From Taeniopygia guttata (Eukaryota > Chordata > Aves > Passeriformes > Estrildidae), in NCBI RefSeq assembly GCF_048771995.1, contig NC_133026.1:12282001-12346000 (forward strand): a stretch of 64,000 bases of DNA, read 5' to 3'. Shown piece by piece: positions 37,868-50,320 of the stretch (position 1 is its first letter; each line of letters starts with the position of its first letter). Both the position numbers and the translations under genes were made by a program. The notes under the pieces were generated by a model. It was given only the letters and a program-made list of their open reading frames with translations. It was not told the origin of the DNA and did no database searches.

Positions 37868-37910
37868 AGAAGTCAATGGAAAACTCATATCAATGTCAAT
37901 GCTTTGGGGT
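37868..37910. repeat. Short dispersed repeat, copy 4
   Basis: AGAAGTCAATGGAAAACTC is followed by ATCAATGTCAATGCTTTGGG, a decayed inverted arrangement of the same motif as at 15967. Confidence 0.35.
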
Positions 37911-39076
37911 TTTTTGCTGCATTTATCATGCCCAGATAGACAGGTGATAGAGTGCTACACATGCCTGGAATATTTTTTCCATGAAAAACGTGACAGATAC
38001 CACCAGACACTACTATAGTAACATTATGCTTCAACAGTGATTTCTAGAATTCCATAATGGGCTTCATTAATCATGAACATGCAACCTGTAATAATAATCC
38101 ATAGTATAAACATAATTAGAATAATATTTAGAGTTTTTAAAAATTTCTTTCAGAATTGAAATTACTAGAGCAGGTTGGTGTAATCTGAAAAAGCATTCAT
38201 ACAATGAAAAAAGATCAGTCCCACATTCTGTGTAAAAGTAACATAAATAAGATTAAGAGTAATTTAAGACTACCCACTTGAGACAAACAGTAAAAGAATC
38301 CTCCATAAGTGGACTAATTATCTATCTTACTCAAACAGGGACTTAAAACCATTTGGTGTGGGATCCATAAATGAGTCTATTTTTTAAAGTTTGCTTTAAA
38401 CTGTATCTGTACTTCCCTGATGGAAATACCCTTCACATCTTATGAATCATGTCAATCAAGACAGCAGCAAAGTCTCTTCATGGTTGAGTACGGAAATACC
38501 CAAATCTGCCTGCGGTTCGTGGTGTGGCAATCTCCCTGAAGGCAGCACATTGCCTCAGTGCCTGTGTGCTGGTGTCCCCTTCACTGCTGGTGCAACAGCT
38601 CCTCTAGGACCTGGATGAGTCTTTCTGAGCACCCACAGTAAACGTTGATCCCAGCAGCCATCAGAGTTAAGTGAAACAAGCAGAGAAAATCAGGTAGCAG
38701 GAGGTCACACGGGTTTCCTGGAAGCTTTGGAAACTTGCCTGAGTGCAGAGGCTTTGCAGTGTCGCCCAGCCTGAGCCTGAATGCCGAGTTCAAAACCCAG
38801 CAACTGCAGGCTTCACAGCCAGCCAGCTGAGCAGAAGGCAGAGCTGCACTCCATGGCCAAAATACATAATGCACCAGATCCTCATCCTATGTAAACAGGG
38901 AAATGACTGTAGCACAGCTATGCCAATTGACTCTAACCAAGGCTGTGGGCCAAGAACTCAAAGGGCATGTCTACAGGGCTCAAACCAGGGGTATATTAAA
39001 GATCTCTAAGCTGGCTTCAAGTATTTTCTTAGATGGCATAGTGCGGTTCCTTATTGTGATGTGAATGTGGGCCCCA

Positions 39077-39235
39077 GAAGTCACTCAGATTGCCAGGTAA
39101 CTCGGCTACAACCCGTGGTCACAGGTATATACACACTGGATGGCATGGCATCAAGATATGGATGGCATCAAGGAGATCTCTGTGTCCTGCCATCCACAAC
39201 AGTGCACCTGAAGTCACACAGATTTACCTGGTGAC
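39077..39235 (+). repeat. Diverged direct repeat, 133-bp offset
   Basis: GAAGTCACTCAGATTGCC (39077-39094) and GAAGTCACACAGATTTACC (39210-39228), followed by AGGTAAC and TGGTGAC, are about 80% identical. Between them GGATGGCAT occurs twice (about 39139 and 39161). This suggests an old local duplication. Confidence 0.45.
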
Positions 39236-39269
39236 ACCAGTACTTAGAATTTGTATACAACAACCTGTG

Positions 39270-39293
39270 TTTTTTTTTTCTTTTCTTTCTTTT
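39270..39293. repeat. T/C-rich tract
   Basis: T run followed by CTTTT units. Low-complexity sequence. Confidence 0.85.
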
Positions 39294-39948
39294 GATATAT
39301 GCTTGAATAAACAAGACAACAGTTTTGCCATGTTATTGTGGTAGTGCTCCTGGTAGAAGATGCATTCACAGCTTTTATCTTCATTACACTGCCTACGTGT
39401 AGACCTTGAGTATGGGAGATGCTGGAAGGTTTGAAATCCTTCTCAATGAGTCCAGTGACTAAAAATTGCCATCTACCTACCTGAAATTATTCCGATCCTT
39501 TCCCTGTGAACTGCTGAATCAGATGGATGTGCACAGTCCAGCTGCCAATGGCAATGGAAAGACCACAGATGGAATGAGCTGGCCAGTGACATCCCACTCC
39601 ATCCTGTCATACAGCAAAACCTTACAGCTGTGGCAAATGCCAGATCATTGTGGGAAAAATTATGAGTATCTTACAAGCAGAAGCTTTAAATTTCCATGAT
39701 TTTCAGAATATGTCCTTTCACAAGTAACTTGAGATAAGGAGTGATTGTCCCCACATACCTACGAAATAGATGTGCAGAGGGTTTCTGTAAATCAGTGCTG
39801 GAGAAAGGCCTTTTTAAAAGTTTGTCTGTTGGTCTCTTGAGAGAGAGCAATCCAGTGGGTTTGTTTTATCATGCTCACTGCTGCTTAAAAGAAGACAAAA
39901 TGTGGCAAGCAGCTCATTAAGAGAGAGAGAGATTGCATCTGTGTTAAT

Positions 39949-40072
39949 ATGCAAATGCTAATCCATTAGGACCCTGCTCATACACCAATCAATCAATTAA
40001 CTTGTCTGTCTCTGTATTGTTCATTATTTGAAAAATGCTTTTAATCATTTTGCTATGCATTAATTAATAGCA
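39949..40072. promoter_or_regulatory. Homeodomain/POU-site-rich patch, possible enhancer
   Basis: The patch contains a perfect octamer ATGCAAAT (39949-39956), repeated ATCAATCAATTAA (39988-40000), ATGCAT directly followed by TAATTAA (40055-40067), and inverted arms TGCTAT/ATAGCA around the latter. Such clustering is common in developmental enhancers, but it is also favoured by AT-rich composition. No conservation data are available, so function is inference. Confidence 0.25.
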
Positions 40073-41039
40073 TGCCTAGTTGAAAAGGAAAAAAAGAATT
40101 TTAGCATTCCTTGGGGCTTACATGTACAAATATTTAGTATTCAGCTGTGATTCCATGATTAAGATGTACCATATATTCAAAGATAGCACAGGGATTTACA
40201 GGAGCAGAGATACAGGGCAATTTGATTTCAACTATTTTATATATCTATATCTTTATATGTCTTTTATAAAGCACTTGATAGAGTAAGTCATTATATGCAA
40301 TAGATTTATACAAATTAAATACAGAATTTCAGAAAGAGAAATCAAAGGTTATAAAATATGTTGTTTCATTTTTCTGTCATTTAAGAATGCCAGATTTAAC
40401 TCCATGGTACAAAATAGTAGCAAATGGACACAGTTTCATTGCCTTCAAAAGAAATACTATAGAAGATATTAATTTGGCTCCAAAATTCAATGAGAGAGCA
40501 ATAAACAGAAAAGCTATTCTGGGTGGAACTGGATTTTCTAAACAATAGTGACTTTCCTTTTAAAAAAAAAATGTATTGAGGAAGGAAATGGGTTGCAATA
40601 TGGGAATCAGGATTCTAAATTGGGAAGTAGGTATGCAGTGGGACAGGCAATTTGAAATTGATACAGAGGTATGTGGAATTATTTGAGAGTAGGATGAACA
40701 GAGCTTTCTGAATATTCTAGAAATCAGACAGCATATTTTACAAATACTGTGTGCTGGAGCTTGGGGATGCTGTAGAAAAAGAAAGAGCAGCAGTCAAGGT
40801 GAGGGAAGAGTGATATACTTGAGAATTTAAACAAAGGTGACAGTCACAGGGGGTGTCTGAAGCAGATTAATAGATGCAGGAAAAATAGGAGCTGAGAAAA
40901 GTTCAGGATCAAGGATGAAATGAAGGTGACAAAGAGGTAAAGCAAAATGTGAAGCCTGGTTTTGAAAGAGTCAGGAATGATTCTATGGAGCAAAAAGATG
41001 TTCCTCTGCTGTGTGCAGAGCTTTATTTCTCTCCTTCAG
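40073..41039. other. No gene seen; purine-rich 40580-40990
   Basis: The plus strand is notably A/G-rich from about 40580 to 40990. No repeat family or exon was recognised in it. Confidence 0.5.
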
Positions 41040-41060
41040 ATGAATATGGCTTTTACGCAG
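41040..41060 (+). other. Candidate 21-nt microexon
   Basis: A strong acceptor (CTTTATTTCTCTCCTTCAG, ending at 41039) is followed by exactly 21 nt and then a perfect donor (CAG|GTAAGTAA, from 41061). TGC-containing words (CTGCTGTGTGC, about 41007-41017) lie just upstream of the pyrimidine tract, the arrangement described for SRRM4-dependent neural microexons. A length of 21 preserves phase. In phase 0 it reads MNMAFTQ, one other phase reads through as EYGFYA, and the third has a stop. No host gene is visible in the window, and chance juxtaposition is possible. Confidence 0.22.
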
Positions 41061-41066
41061 GTAAGT

Positions 41067-42005
41067 AACGCCATTACTTTGAATTTTTTTCATACCAGCT
41101 GTTGACTTCAAAGAAACTGTGTATCTGAATAGGGTTCACAGAAGCAGTGATTTGCAGGCTCAGAGTTCAATCTGACCTAACAGTCAATTTCTAAGCTGCC
41201 CCAGGGCTCATCCTTGTCCCAGTGTCAGGGAGGCTTGGTATCCCTCTTTGCACAGTCATGTGCAAGTGGCTCCTCTCTTCCACTGCAGCCTTCCCCATGC
41301 AGCCATCAGCGGAGCGACCTCTGTGCCCTGGAACAAAGAGAAATGCATTGCTGTGCAAGTCTGCATTTTCTGCCTGATCTGTCTTAGGTAATTTAGTCAG
41401 AGCCAAGGAACACCCATGCATTTGGACTGCTAATTCTCGGCACACATCTGCCTTGTTAAGTATGACTCACAAAGCTCAAATTGCAGAGTGTTTATCCGTT
41501 TGAAATCCTGAAGCTTTTACTGTTACAGAAGGAAAATGACTGATCCTCTCACGTAGAGGGCTGTTTTCCAAAATGTTACTATACTAAGGATTTCTAGGAA
41601 CATCACTGCTGCCATAAAGCATCAAGTTAGATTTTATTAGTGAGTATATGCTGAGTACTGTACAAAGAGAGTTGAAACGCTTTCTGGAGTTGTGAATTAA
41701 CTTTCATTTTTATATTGCTGAGCTGATATTCTTTTTCTCTTTCTGACTTTTGTGAGTTGTGTTTATATGTTCTATTTTGGGAGGATATTTGAGAATTTGT
41801 TCAAAAGCAGCATAGAGTAGTAAAATAAGCAGAGGGCAGGACCTTGAAATTTATAACTAAGGTCATGCTACTTGTTTACTATTTATTACTCATATTATTC
41901 TGCCTAAATGGCATGAAAATACTTTTTTGCTTCACTGTCGTAGTTTTTTTAAATTCAAAAATCAGATTGCCTCTTTATTGGATAATGCTTGCTGTGAAGC
42001 TCCTG
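41067..42005. other. No gene seen
   Basis: A minus frame at 41191-41445 and a plus frame at 41844-42083 are open, without recognisable features. Confidence 0.5.
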
Positions 42006-42009
42006 AAAA

Positions 42010-42115
42010 CAGAAAAAAAGGAAATTGTGGTAAAATATGGACAAATGAAAGTGTTTGTTCAAGGTCACCCTCCAAGAAAGTAGCAAACCTGGGAATAAAT
42101 AAATAGTGAACTGGC
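42010..42115 (+). mobile_element. Possible SINE/L2-type relic
   Basis: The order 'gaaattgtgg..aatatggaca', 'tgttcaaggtcaccct' and 'gcaaacctgggaataaa' recalls the MIR/L2-like segment 'aaactgaggcacagag...gcccaaggtcacacag...agctgggaatagaa'. It is decayed and uncertain. Confidence 0.3.
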
Positions 42116-44890
42116 AAGTGAGCACTGTGAAAATGCCAAGGGCCATAGCATATGTTTCATTTTTAAGGGAACTACTGAGTGTGTTAAATGGAGCTACTTG
42201 AATAAATTAACCCATGATCTAACCTACTGTATGCCCTATAATATTCACAATATACCTGGCTTTGGGGGTGTTATGGAAGAGATGACAGCCTCTGAGCAGG
42301 AGCTTGTTAGAAAAAGGATGGTTAGAATACCTGTGAGTGTGTAAGACTTGGACTTAAAGGCTTTAACTGATTTGGGTTTGGAAAGTTTTCAATGCTTTCA
42401 GAGGGTAAAAGATGAAAAGATTTGGTTTCTTCAGCTTTTTCATGAAAAGAACTGAAATTGAATTTTTGTAAGAAATAGGACTTGTATGAATACAGAGCAT
42501 CTTTATTAAAAAAAAAAAAAATCAACTGAAAAATTTTGACCAGCTCTAATTTTGAACATGAGAAAAACACCACTCTTTTCTCTGTTGTATGAGGTGGAGT
42601 TTGGTAGCAGCTGCTGTGGGGACAGTATGAGTAACTCCTCTGGAAAACCACCGTGCTAATGTGAAGGGAGTGGCCTCGAGATGCAGGAATCATTCTATTT
42701 ATTAAAAGCCATCAGTCACACACTGACAAGAAGAATAAATAAGTTACTGTGGCTCTGGCCCAAGATGTGAAACCCTGACACTTATTCCTTACTCTACCTC
42801 TGTGCACTGAACTTCAGATTAAAACCTCTCAGAAATATTAAGTGCTGAGATGTTTTTATTTTACTTTGCCATCCATAGACCAGGAGTTTAACACTTCCCT
42901 GCTTCACATGGAGTACTGGGTGGAAAGGAGCACGTGATGTCTGTGGAGCTCTATGGCTACAAAAGCCAACAAGACATCCAAGGTTCTGTTGCTAAGGAAT
43001 ATTAAACAGGAATTCTGTAGGCAAAGGAGATATTGTATCCAGCAGTATCCCAAATTCTGGTGGACACAAAGGAAATGAATAAACTTGGACTCATTCATCT
43101 CAGCACCATTTAAAAGATTTGGACAATGAGTTCTCACTGAGAAAGGACAAAAATCAGTAATGGAATTTTTTTTTTTTCCAAGGCATTAAACAGGAAATTC
43201 CAAACAATGGAAAGCTTAAAACATTAAATCTAGCACCAAGACTATGAATGTACTTCCTTTCGTACATATTTGTTTAGATATGAAAAGAGTAAAAAATATT
43301 TATTGCCTTTTCTTCAGAGGCAAAGACAATATTCTTTTTTAAAGTCACAGGCATGTGATCATGGGGTATGTTTATACACAGCTGAAGCTAGATAGGCTGC
43401 AGATTTTATGGTCTGGCTATGGAGAGGCAGAAATTGCACAGCTCTCTGTGCTGATCTCCCCTGCATTCCTGGGAAGAGGGAACTGCAGAACTAAGCACTT
43501 CTGAGGCTTGAAGAATTCACCAAGAGACACTCGCCTAACCCTGTGATTACTTCTATCTGTGCCTATAAACATACTGTAAATCATTATGGTATGGGAAGTT
43601 GTCTCTGTGCATTGATTGCAGATAACAGATGACATTTTAAACAAGAGAAAAATGAAGTCCTCCCGCTCCTGACATTTTCACCACTTCTTTTCTTTTACTA
43701 ATTTTCAGTGTCAGAGGCGGTTTGTGCCTAAGTGCTAAAGTGTTGCTTCCATAGATTTGCAAAGTGAATTAAGCCCTCCATCCATCTCCTCTGAAGAGTG
43801 TATTGATATGCTCCTCTCTATGTGTGAGGTTGAAGAAAAACAGCTTTTTAGAGGCACAGAACTGGGGATAATATTTAAGAATTACCAGTTAGGCCACAGG
43901 TTTTCAAAAGAGTTGTATCCTGGCTTAGAGTTTATCCTTCTGTCTCTGGGAAATCTTCCAGTAACTGTTCAAAACAGACATTCAAAAATGCCCCCATTAG
44001 TGCTTTGCCTTGGGCCTCAGCCTCCTCCCTGCCCCCTTGCTTTGTCTCTCAGAGCTGCGTGGTGGGTTTGTTACTAGAGTTAGGCACAGAAACCTGGACA
44101 CAGGCTAATGAAAGCCCTGCAACTTTCAGTCAACCCTTTCAGTCACCATAAATATCTTGTGCCCAGGAAATCTGTTCCCAGCATGCTTTTATCTACCAGA
44201 TCCATAATTCTCTATGAGTCTGCCATAAGAAATATGAAAACCAGAGCAAAAAACTCCTCTCTGGATCTAAACAGTTACTACTGCTAAGTCATCAAAAATG
44301 AAAAGCAAGATTCCTAAAAGAAGTCTTATAAAAAGTATACAAATAAGCAAAAGTGAAAATATGCTGGAATCTTTTAATTAATCCCTATTTTCAGAGTTCC
44401 TAAGTTCACGTTCTCCTGGTTTTATTTCCTAAACTAGGGCTAGAATTATATTTTTTAAAAATTGCATATAAATTACATTCTTTTCCCATAGTTTCAGTAA
44501 GTGGAATTTTAAAAAGGCTTTCCCAACACCTCCAAGTATTGCAATGTCTTTGAAGATAAACTCCAGCCACAACCACTGACTTCAATGCTTAAAAAATGTT
44601 ATATATGCCACTATGCTTGGGAGTGGCTTTGCATAAGGAAATGGTTTTAAGTAGACACAGGTGCTCCTAGAGTTATTCAAACTTGTTCATCTCTAAAGTG
44701 TCTCCACACTTGTTTGGGTGGGGAACAAAAAGTATTTGAACATAACAGGAGTGAAAAATAGTCAATGGTCTATCCTGAATTCCATCAATCCTGTATCAGT
44801 GCTACATTTATGTGTACAGACCTTAAAAAAACATCAGAGACCAAACACAGATGAGCAGAGGGAATGGATTAGGAACCCCCACAGCTGATA
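42116..44890. other. No gene seen
   Basis: AT-rich sequence with an A-run near 42509 and a T-run near 43167. Frames of 77 to 123 codons (42322-42693 minus, 43757-44077 plus) have no recognised domain. Confidence 0.5.
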
Positions 44891-44894
44891 CTGG

Positions 44895-45015
44895 CCTGGG
44901 ACTCTGCAGGCTTGTGTCTGAGTCCTTGTCTGACCTCAGGAGGGATCTTGCCCCCTCTGTCCCGCTTGTGCCTTACTTATCCTGTTTATAAGATGAGAGT
45001 AATGATTTTGACTTC
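44895..45015 (+). mobile_element. Possible MIR-type SINE relic
   Basis: 'tgtctgacctcaggagggat', 'ccctctgtcccgcttgtgcc' and 'atcctgtttataagatgaga' follow the MIR order (TGTGACCTTGGGCAA...CTCTGTGCCTCAGTTTCC...TCTGTAAAATGGG). The match is diverged and was made by eye. Confidence 0.35.
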
Positions 45016-47125
45016 TCTTGTAGAGAATGTTGAGACCTGCCAATGAAAACTGTCACAGGAAGAAGGCTGAGGACTGTTAGAGTGATTGCAGTGGTCATTC
45101 CCAGGGCTTTTGAAACAATGAAGATAGTAACAACAATAGATTCTTTCACGAGATAGGCACTCAGTAGGTAAAAAAATATTGATTGCATCAAATGCCAATT
45201 ACATCTTTTAGGCAGCAAATATATTTCTCTCTCTTTTTGGAGGTTAACATCTTTCTCTATGATTTCCATAGGTTCCCACTTGACAGCCTGTGCTTGGCCA
45301 AGGAAAATATCTGAACAATGGTGATATGCTTTGCTGAATCACACCTTTCAAGATTATTTGCTGGGTCTTAGCATTTTGTCTAATTCCTTCATGGAGCTAC
45401 TGGATCCCACCTCTACATTTTCTCTTCCCTGCTGAGCTCAACTCTGAGCTCAAGTTATGGAGCCATCTAAATCACATCCCTTATTTTTCTCAGGTGGGCT
45501 AGCCCTTCGAGTCTGAATCTTACCCCCTTTCCCTTATCTCTAATAGCCACAGTAATGCCATTTTGGTTAAGCACTTAATTTGATTTTTTTTTTTTTTTTA
45601 AAGTGAATTTCACCTCTGGGAACTTCGTGTGTTGGGGCCACACCAGTACGAAGTGATGAAATCCACGTGGTTGCTTTGCCTCCAGAGATGCCTTGAACAA
45701 ATATAGCCCTGAACCCAATTCCCACTCAATTTATTGGCAGGTATTGCTGTGCACCAGCACAGATATTAATGTGTCTTCCTGGACAATTGTCCAGGATTTG
45801 TCCCCACTGTGACATCAGAAGTGTTTTGTCAGGAATTTTAAAAAACAGGCAAGCCAAGATTTTAGCACAGTACAAATATGAAACAAATAGTAGGAAAAGA
45901 TCATGGCATCAATAAATATTTTTGGAAAAAAAATATTTCTTAAAAAAAGTCGAGGGGGCAACTACATTACTTAAATGAAACCCCTGTAAAATTAGAGCAT
46001 GGAGTGCAATGAATCAGGGAGAAGTCTGAGGGTTTTGTTAGCAGGTTGTAGCCCCTAGCGACCGACAGACTGATTAATACTGAAATCGCCTCCAGCAAAG
46101 GGATCTTGTGTCAGGAGATGAGACCTGTGCATTACTCACAGAGGTCTCCTGGAGAGCTTGAGAGCACTTTCAGCCTTCCAGTTTCAGTCTGACACTGGGT
46201 CAGAATGTACAAGCTTGGAAATGAACAGGAAAGAGTTTCACCTGCCTTGGGAAATTCAAGATATTAACATGCATAACACAATTTAATTCACTTCCATAGA
46301 TCCCATCCTGTTAGCTCACAGCAGGGTCTAAATGCTATCCATTTAGAAAATGTTGTCTTGTTGTGTTTTGTTTTTTAAAGAAATTTTCCCTCTACTCTCC
46401 TTCCCCCCTTCCCTCTCTCTTATTTTGTAAATCTGTAATCAAAATACTTTTCTCATTACAGTTTCTGTCTGACATTAAAAAATGCTTTAAAATTCATAGC
46501 ACATTGCTTGATGTTAAACTTTGCTCAATAATAGACCATTAGTTTACATGATACATGACTCTCTGAATACTTTGTACCAGTAAATATAACAAACACATGA
46601 TAATTACTGTGTGTAACATGTTTGCATTCAAACATGACCTTGAACTTACTTTTCAAACATTTCAGAAATGTCAGCTATGATGATGATCTTTGTTCATTAC
46701 TGAAAGGAGTTTCTGGGTCTGAATTGTGTAACACACATTTATATCTATTAAAAATGACACAGTAGAGCTATTTTTATTGTTTTAAGCTTTTAAAACACTT
46801 TTAAATATAAGTAGCCCTCTGAGTCATGAGATCCTGTGACCATCTCGGCACTTTTCCAATCCAAAAGTCTATTAAAAACTTTGACAAAAGGAACCTTAAT
46901 TTATTTCAGAAGCAGTGACAAGGCCAACCTGCATGCTTATTAACACGCTGCTAAAAATGTCATAAGCATATAGCAGCACATTTTACTGAGAGGTAGGTAG
47001 TCCTATTGTGAAAAGCAAGTGGTATTATTTTGTGTAAAAATGGACATTATAGCATGTTTATCAACACTGGAAAACAACTGCAGCAAGTGAAGGTGTTGCA
47101 GTGATCCAATCCCTGCTTTTGTAAT
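45016..47125. other. No gene seen
   Basis: Contains a T-run at 45584-45599. A nuclear-receptor-type word TGACCTTGA lies near 46636. The minus frame 44973-45269 looks hydrophobic in its middle, but it overlaps the SINE-like relic and has no gene context. Confidence 0.5.
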
Positions 47126-47127
47126 CA

Positions 47128-47195
47128 CCTAAGCTTGGTCAGGCCCAGCAGGATCAGCCTCTCTGGAAGGTGATGGTCCTGGGATGTGTTATCCT
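47128..47195 (+). repeat. Possible 5S-derived SINE head (weak)
   Basis: 'cctaagcttggtcaggccc' followed by 'ggtgatggtcctgggatgtg' loosely follows the 5S rRNA 3' half (aagctaagcagggtcgggcc ... gaccgcctgggaatacc), as found in AmnSINE1-like elements. Many mismatches make this tentative. Confidence 0.18.
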
Positions 47196-50100
47196 GCCTT
47201 GGGAGAGGGCTCTAGGCAGTGTATTAAGGAGGCTGCAGCTCCCCAAATGGTTCAGGCCACTTGCCATGGGAGACAAAACATTCCAGCAGGATACACCACG
47301 ATGTTAAAAGCACATAGTTGCTGGTTCACTGCCCTCTAGTAGATGACAATGACCTTTAACTTACAGCTGACAAGTGACCCTCACCTACACTGTATTCTGC
47401 AAATACTGAAGAGCTTTGCTGCCAGTGGGAAAAAAAATCTCATAAGGAAAAAATTGTTGTCTAGGAATGGGTGTGGAGAAACGTGACTGCTTCCAAGCCA
47501 GAACATGACACCACCTTAGCTGGAGCTGCCTATATTGAGAGAATGGGAATATTCTTCCCTGCTTCATAAGAATAAATTGCTCAAATGCTACATTCATGAA
47601 GAGTTAAAATTAGAGGGCCTCTGAATCCTTGTGCTAAAAGCAGCAGCCAGTTCCACTTCTCTGAATCCTGTATGCTTTCAAACTATTGAGGCTGCTTTAA
47701 TTAACAAAGTGAAAGTGACACCATTTCTACTCCCTTATGCACATTTACATGCAGCTTCACCCAAGCATTTTCTAATTTAGGTACTGTCCACATTAGAATT
47801 CAAACCATTCCAGCCACAGTTATGTTTAAATGTGGTTGCATACTAGTTCAAGTTCCAGCATACCATTTCTGACCACAGAGGAACCAGGATTTTTAAACTG
47901 TTGTGGCTGTTTTCCTTCCCTCCCAAAGTGGTGCAAGCTGTGTTGTGCTGTTGATGGCAGCTCAGGCCTCCATTCAATATGTATTGTGTGATTTTGGTAG
48001 AGCCTTACATATTTTGACCCGTGTAGGCTCTGCTTCTGTTTCTCTGGATAGACTGTATGGACTGTGATTTGGTACCCACTACTCTGGCAGGCAGAAAACA
48101 CAGTAAGAAAATCCTCTGGGACAGAAAGCATTGCATGAGAGCTCAGTTAAACAGGAGTAACAGCAAACCCACTCCTCATAGCATCTCAGCAGCAAGGCTA
48201 TTCCTTCTTCCTAAATGCTCCAGTTGTGACTGAAATTGAACCATTTTAAGCAATAATTCTTTACTGGAAAAGATGGTTTGGATTCTGCTTTTTTTAAACT
48301 ATGATCAGAAACTGGAGATTTTAGACATCACTGTGATTTGACCTGTATCTGTCAATAAAACAATGCACTGGTGTAAAATTGATGCATGTGGGCTGATTAA
48401 GGCTCTGGGGAATCCAACCCTCTGGACTTCTGTTTGAATAGCTATTACATTCTGTGTTTAAATGTTGGTGGACAGGTAAATGTCCTGCAGTTCACTAAGC
48501 AGCAATGCAACAACTTCATTTTCAAGCCCTTTGATACAATCTGGTCCAAAACCTGGTATCTCAGAGCAGAGATTGAAAATTCATAAATCATAAATCAAAC
48601 TTGATTTAGTCCAGCAGTTTGCCTGTTGCTGTTCATCAAATGATGGAATCCTCATGCAGAAGTCAGATTCAAATCCTTGCCTATGCCTTAGCTCAAATGG
48701 TTGAAAACTTGGCTGTGGTTCACATTTAAACTCTTTTGTATACCTATATATGGTAGAGAATACATTTTCAACTCATTAAGGCATGAGAAAAGTTGCAACT
48801 CAAAACAGAAAGTTGCAATTTTTTTTCCTATTCCATCAGGAAATTCAATCCAGGAATTGTTACAAAAAACATTCTGACAGGGATGGTTTCAAATAGGAAA
48901 AGTAAGTGTCAACATTCTTAATACTGTTTCTTAAAAAATCTTAGAAGCTTTTAAGGGAAATCATCTCAAGTTTCAACTATCTTGAAGACCTGGTACTTGG
49001 TTTTTTTACCCAGGCCTTGAGTGAGAAATGCCACCTTTGAGTCACCTATTAAGAATCTCTTGCTTTTGCTTCTTTAAGATCGAAAATTAAAAGCAGTAAA
49101 ATAATAGATTTTAAAGTATAAAAGAAAAAGTAAAAAAAAGTAAAAATGTATTGCTTTGTAAGTCTCATGGGAAGAAAGCCTTTAATGGAAAAAAAATCTC
49201 AAGTTTCAATTAGGACACTGTCTCAAAAATGTCTCAAGATAATAAATTAGAATAATCTAATTGGATTTACCTCATTTTTATACCAGCTAAGAGTGTGACC
49301 TCTACATCTATCTGCAGAAATCTTCAGTCAGAAATTATTCTTCTTCATAAAGTGTTTCAAAGCCCTTGACAAGCTGTTGAACAGCAAATTTCAGTGCTTT
49401 AGGACACTTTCTTTAAATTAGTGGAATATTTGTGCAATTAAAGATATAACATATTTTTTTGTGTGGTGTACAGTTGAGAATTCTGTCTCTCCAAAGAAGA
49501 AAAAGCTTTGTTTGGTGGAAATGACCCAATGCAGTAGGTGGATAATTTGTGTTTGGGTACATGAAGGAATTTTTATTTTTCAAATAGAAACATATTCTTT
49601 TGATTAATGGACTCTCAGTCTTCAAAATGCCTTTGCTATGTCCCTTTTTGGATGAAAAGTATATGTTCACCTTCTAATAAACTGTTGCACTACTGCTGGC
49701 ACAACCGCTTACCACAGGTTTGCCACAGGAGCCATGATTCACACTATCATGTGTTCTTGACTATTTCAAATTATAGTTATTAAGCAGTTCTGAGAAGGCA
49801 AAGCTCTCAAAAAAATCAGCACATCCTGCAAGGCCCCAACTGTTCTGCAAACATGTCAGGTATCTCATCCCTGCCACCCACCCCACTATGAATACAGACA
49901 TACATTTGTTAGGTCCAGAGTTATATTCTGCAACAATCTCTTCTGACCCATTCACTCTTTCAAAATGCTCTAATTCCTAATTATTTTTATTTTCTATTTT
50001 TCCACTTCATAATCTGATTTTTTACTGCTATTTACCCATTTGTGCTTTCACTTCCCTGACAGTGTTTCAGTGTTGCTAACTCTCTTTCCTCCTGAACTTC

Positions 50101-50320
50101 TCACCAACTCACTTCATTTCACACTTCCCCATTCACCACAACCACTGGGCACAGAGATAACAGACCCGAGTCCTACTATGCCATTAAACCAACATGTAAC
50201 ACAGACAGATTTGGGTTTTCTTCATTGTTGGTCTTGCCAGTATATCGTGTACTGCAATTTTTTTGGCCACTTTTGGGGAAAAAAGTAAGAAACTCCTGTT
50301 GCAGAGGGCAGTATTTTTTT
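47196..50320. other. No gene seen
   Basis: AT-rich sequence. A candidate 34-nt minus exon at 47385-47418 has a pyrimidine-rich acceptor and a TAG|GTGAGG donor but no partner exon. The minus frame 47826-48131 (101 codons) reads fairly protein-like but is not recognised. Neither is called. Confidence 0.45.

Larger units (their letters stand above)
37066..39940. other. No gene seen, minor repeats
   Basis: Mostly AT-rich. A diverged copy of the AAGTCAATGG repeat lies at 37868-37910. Direct near-repeats lie at 39077-39101 and 39210-39235. A T/C-rich tract lies at 39270-39293. Short frames (38581-39009, 39090-39344) are not recognisable. Confidence 0.5.

Noticed and set aside
47826-48131. Minus-strand 101-codon frame with fairly natural composition
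   Set aside because: No family recognised and no splice sites or conserved motif seen. Kept only as a remark.
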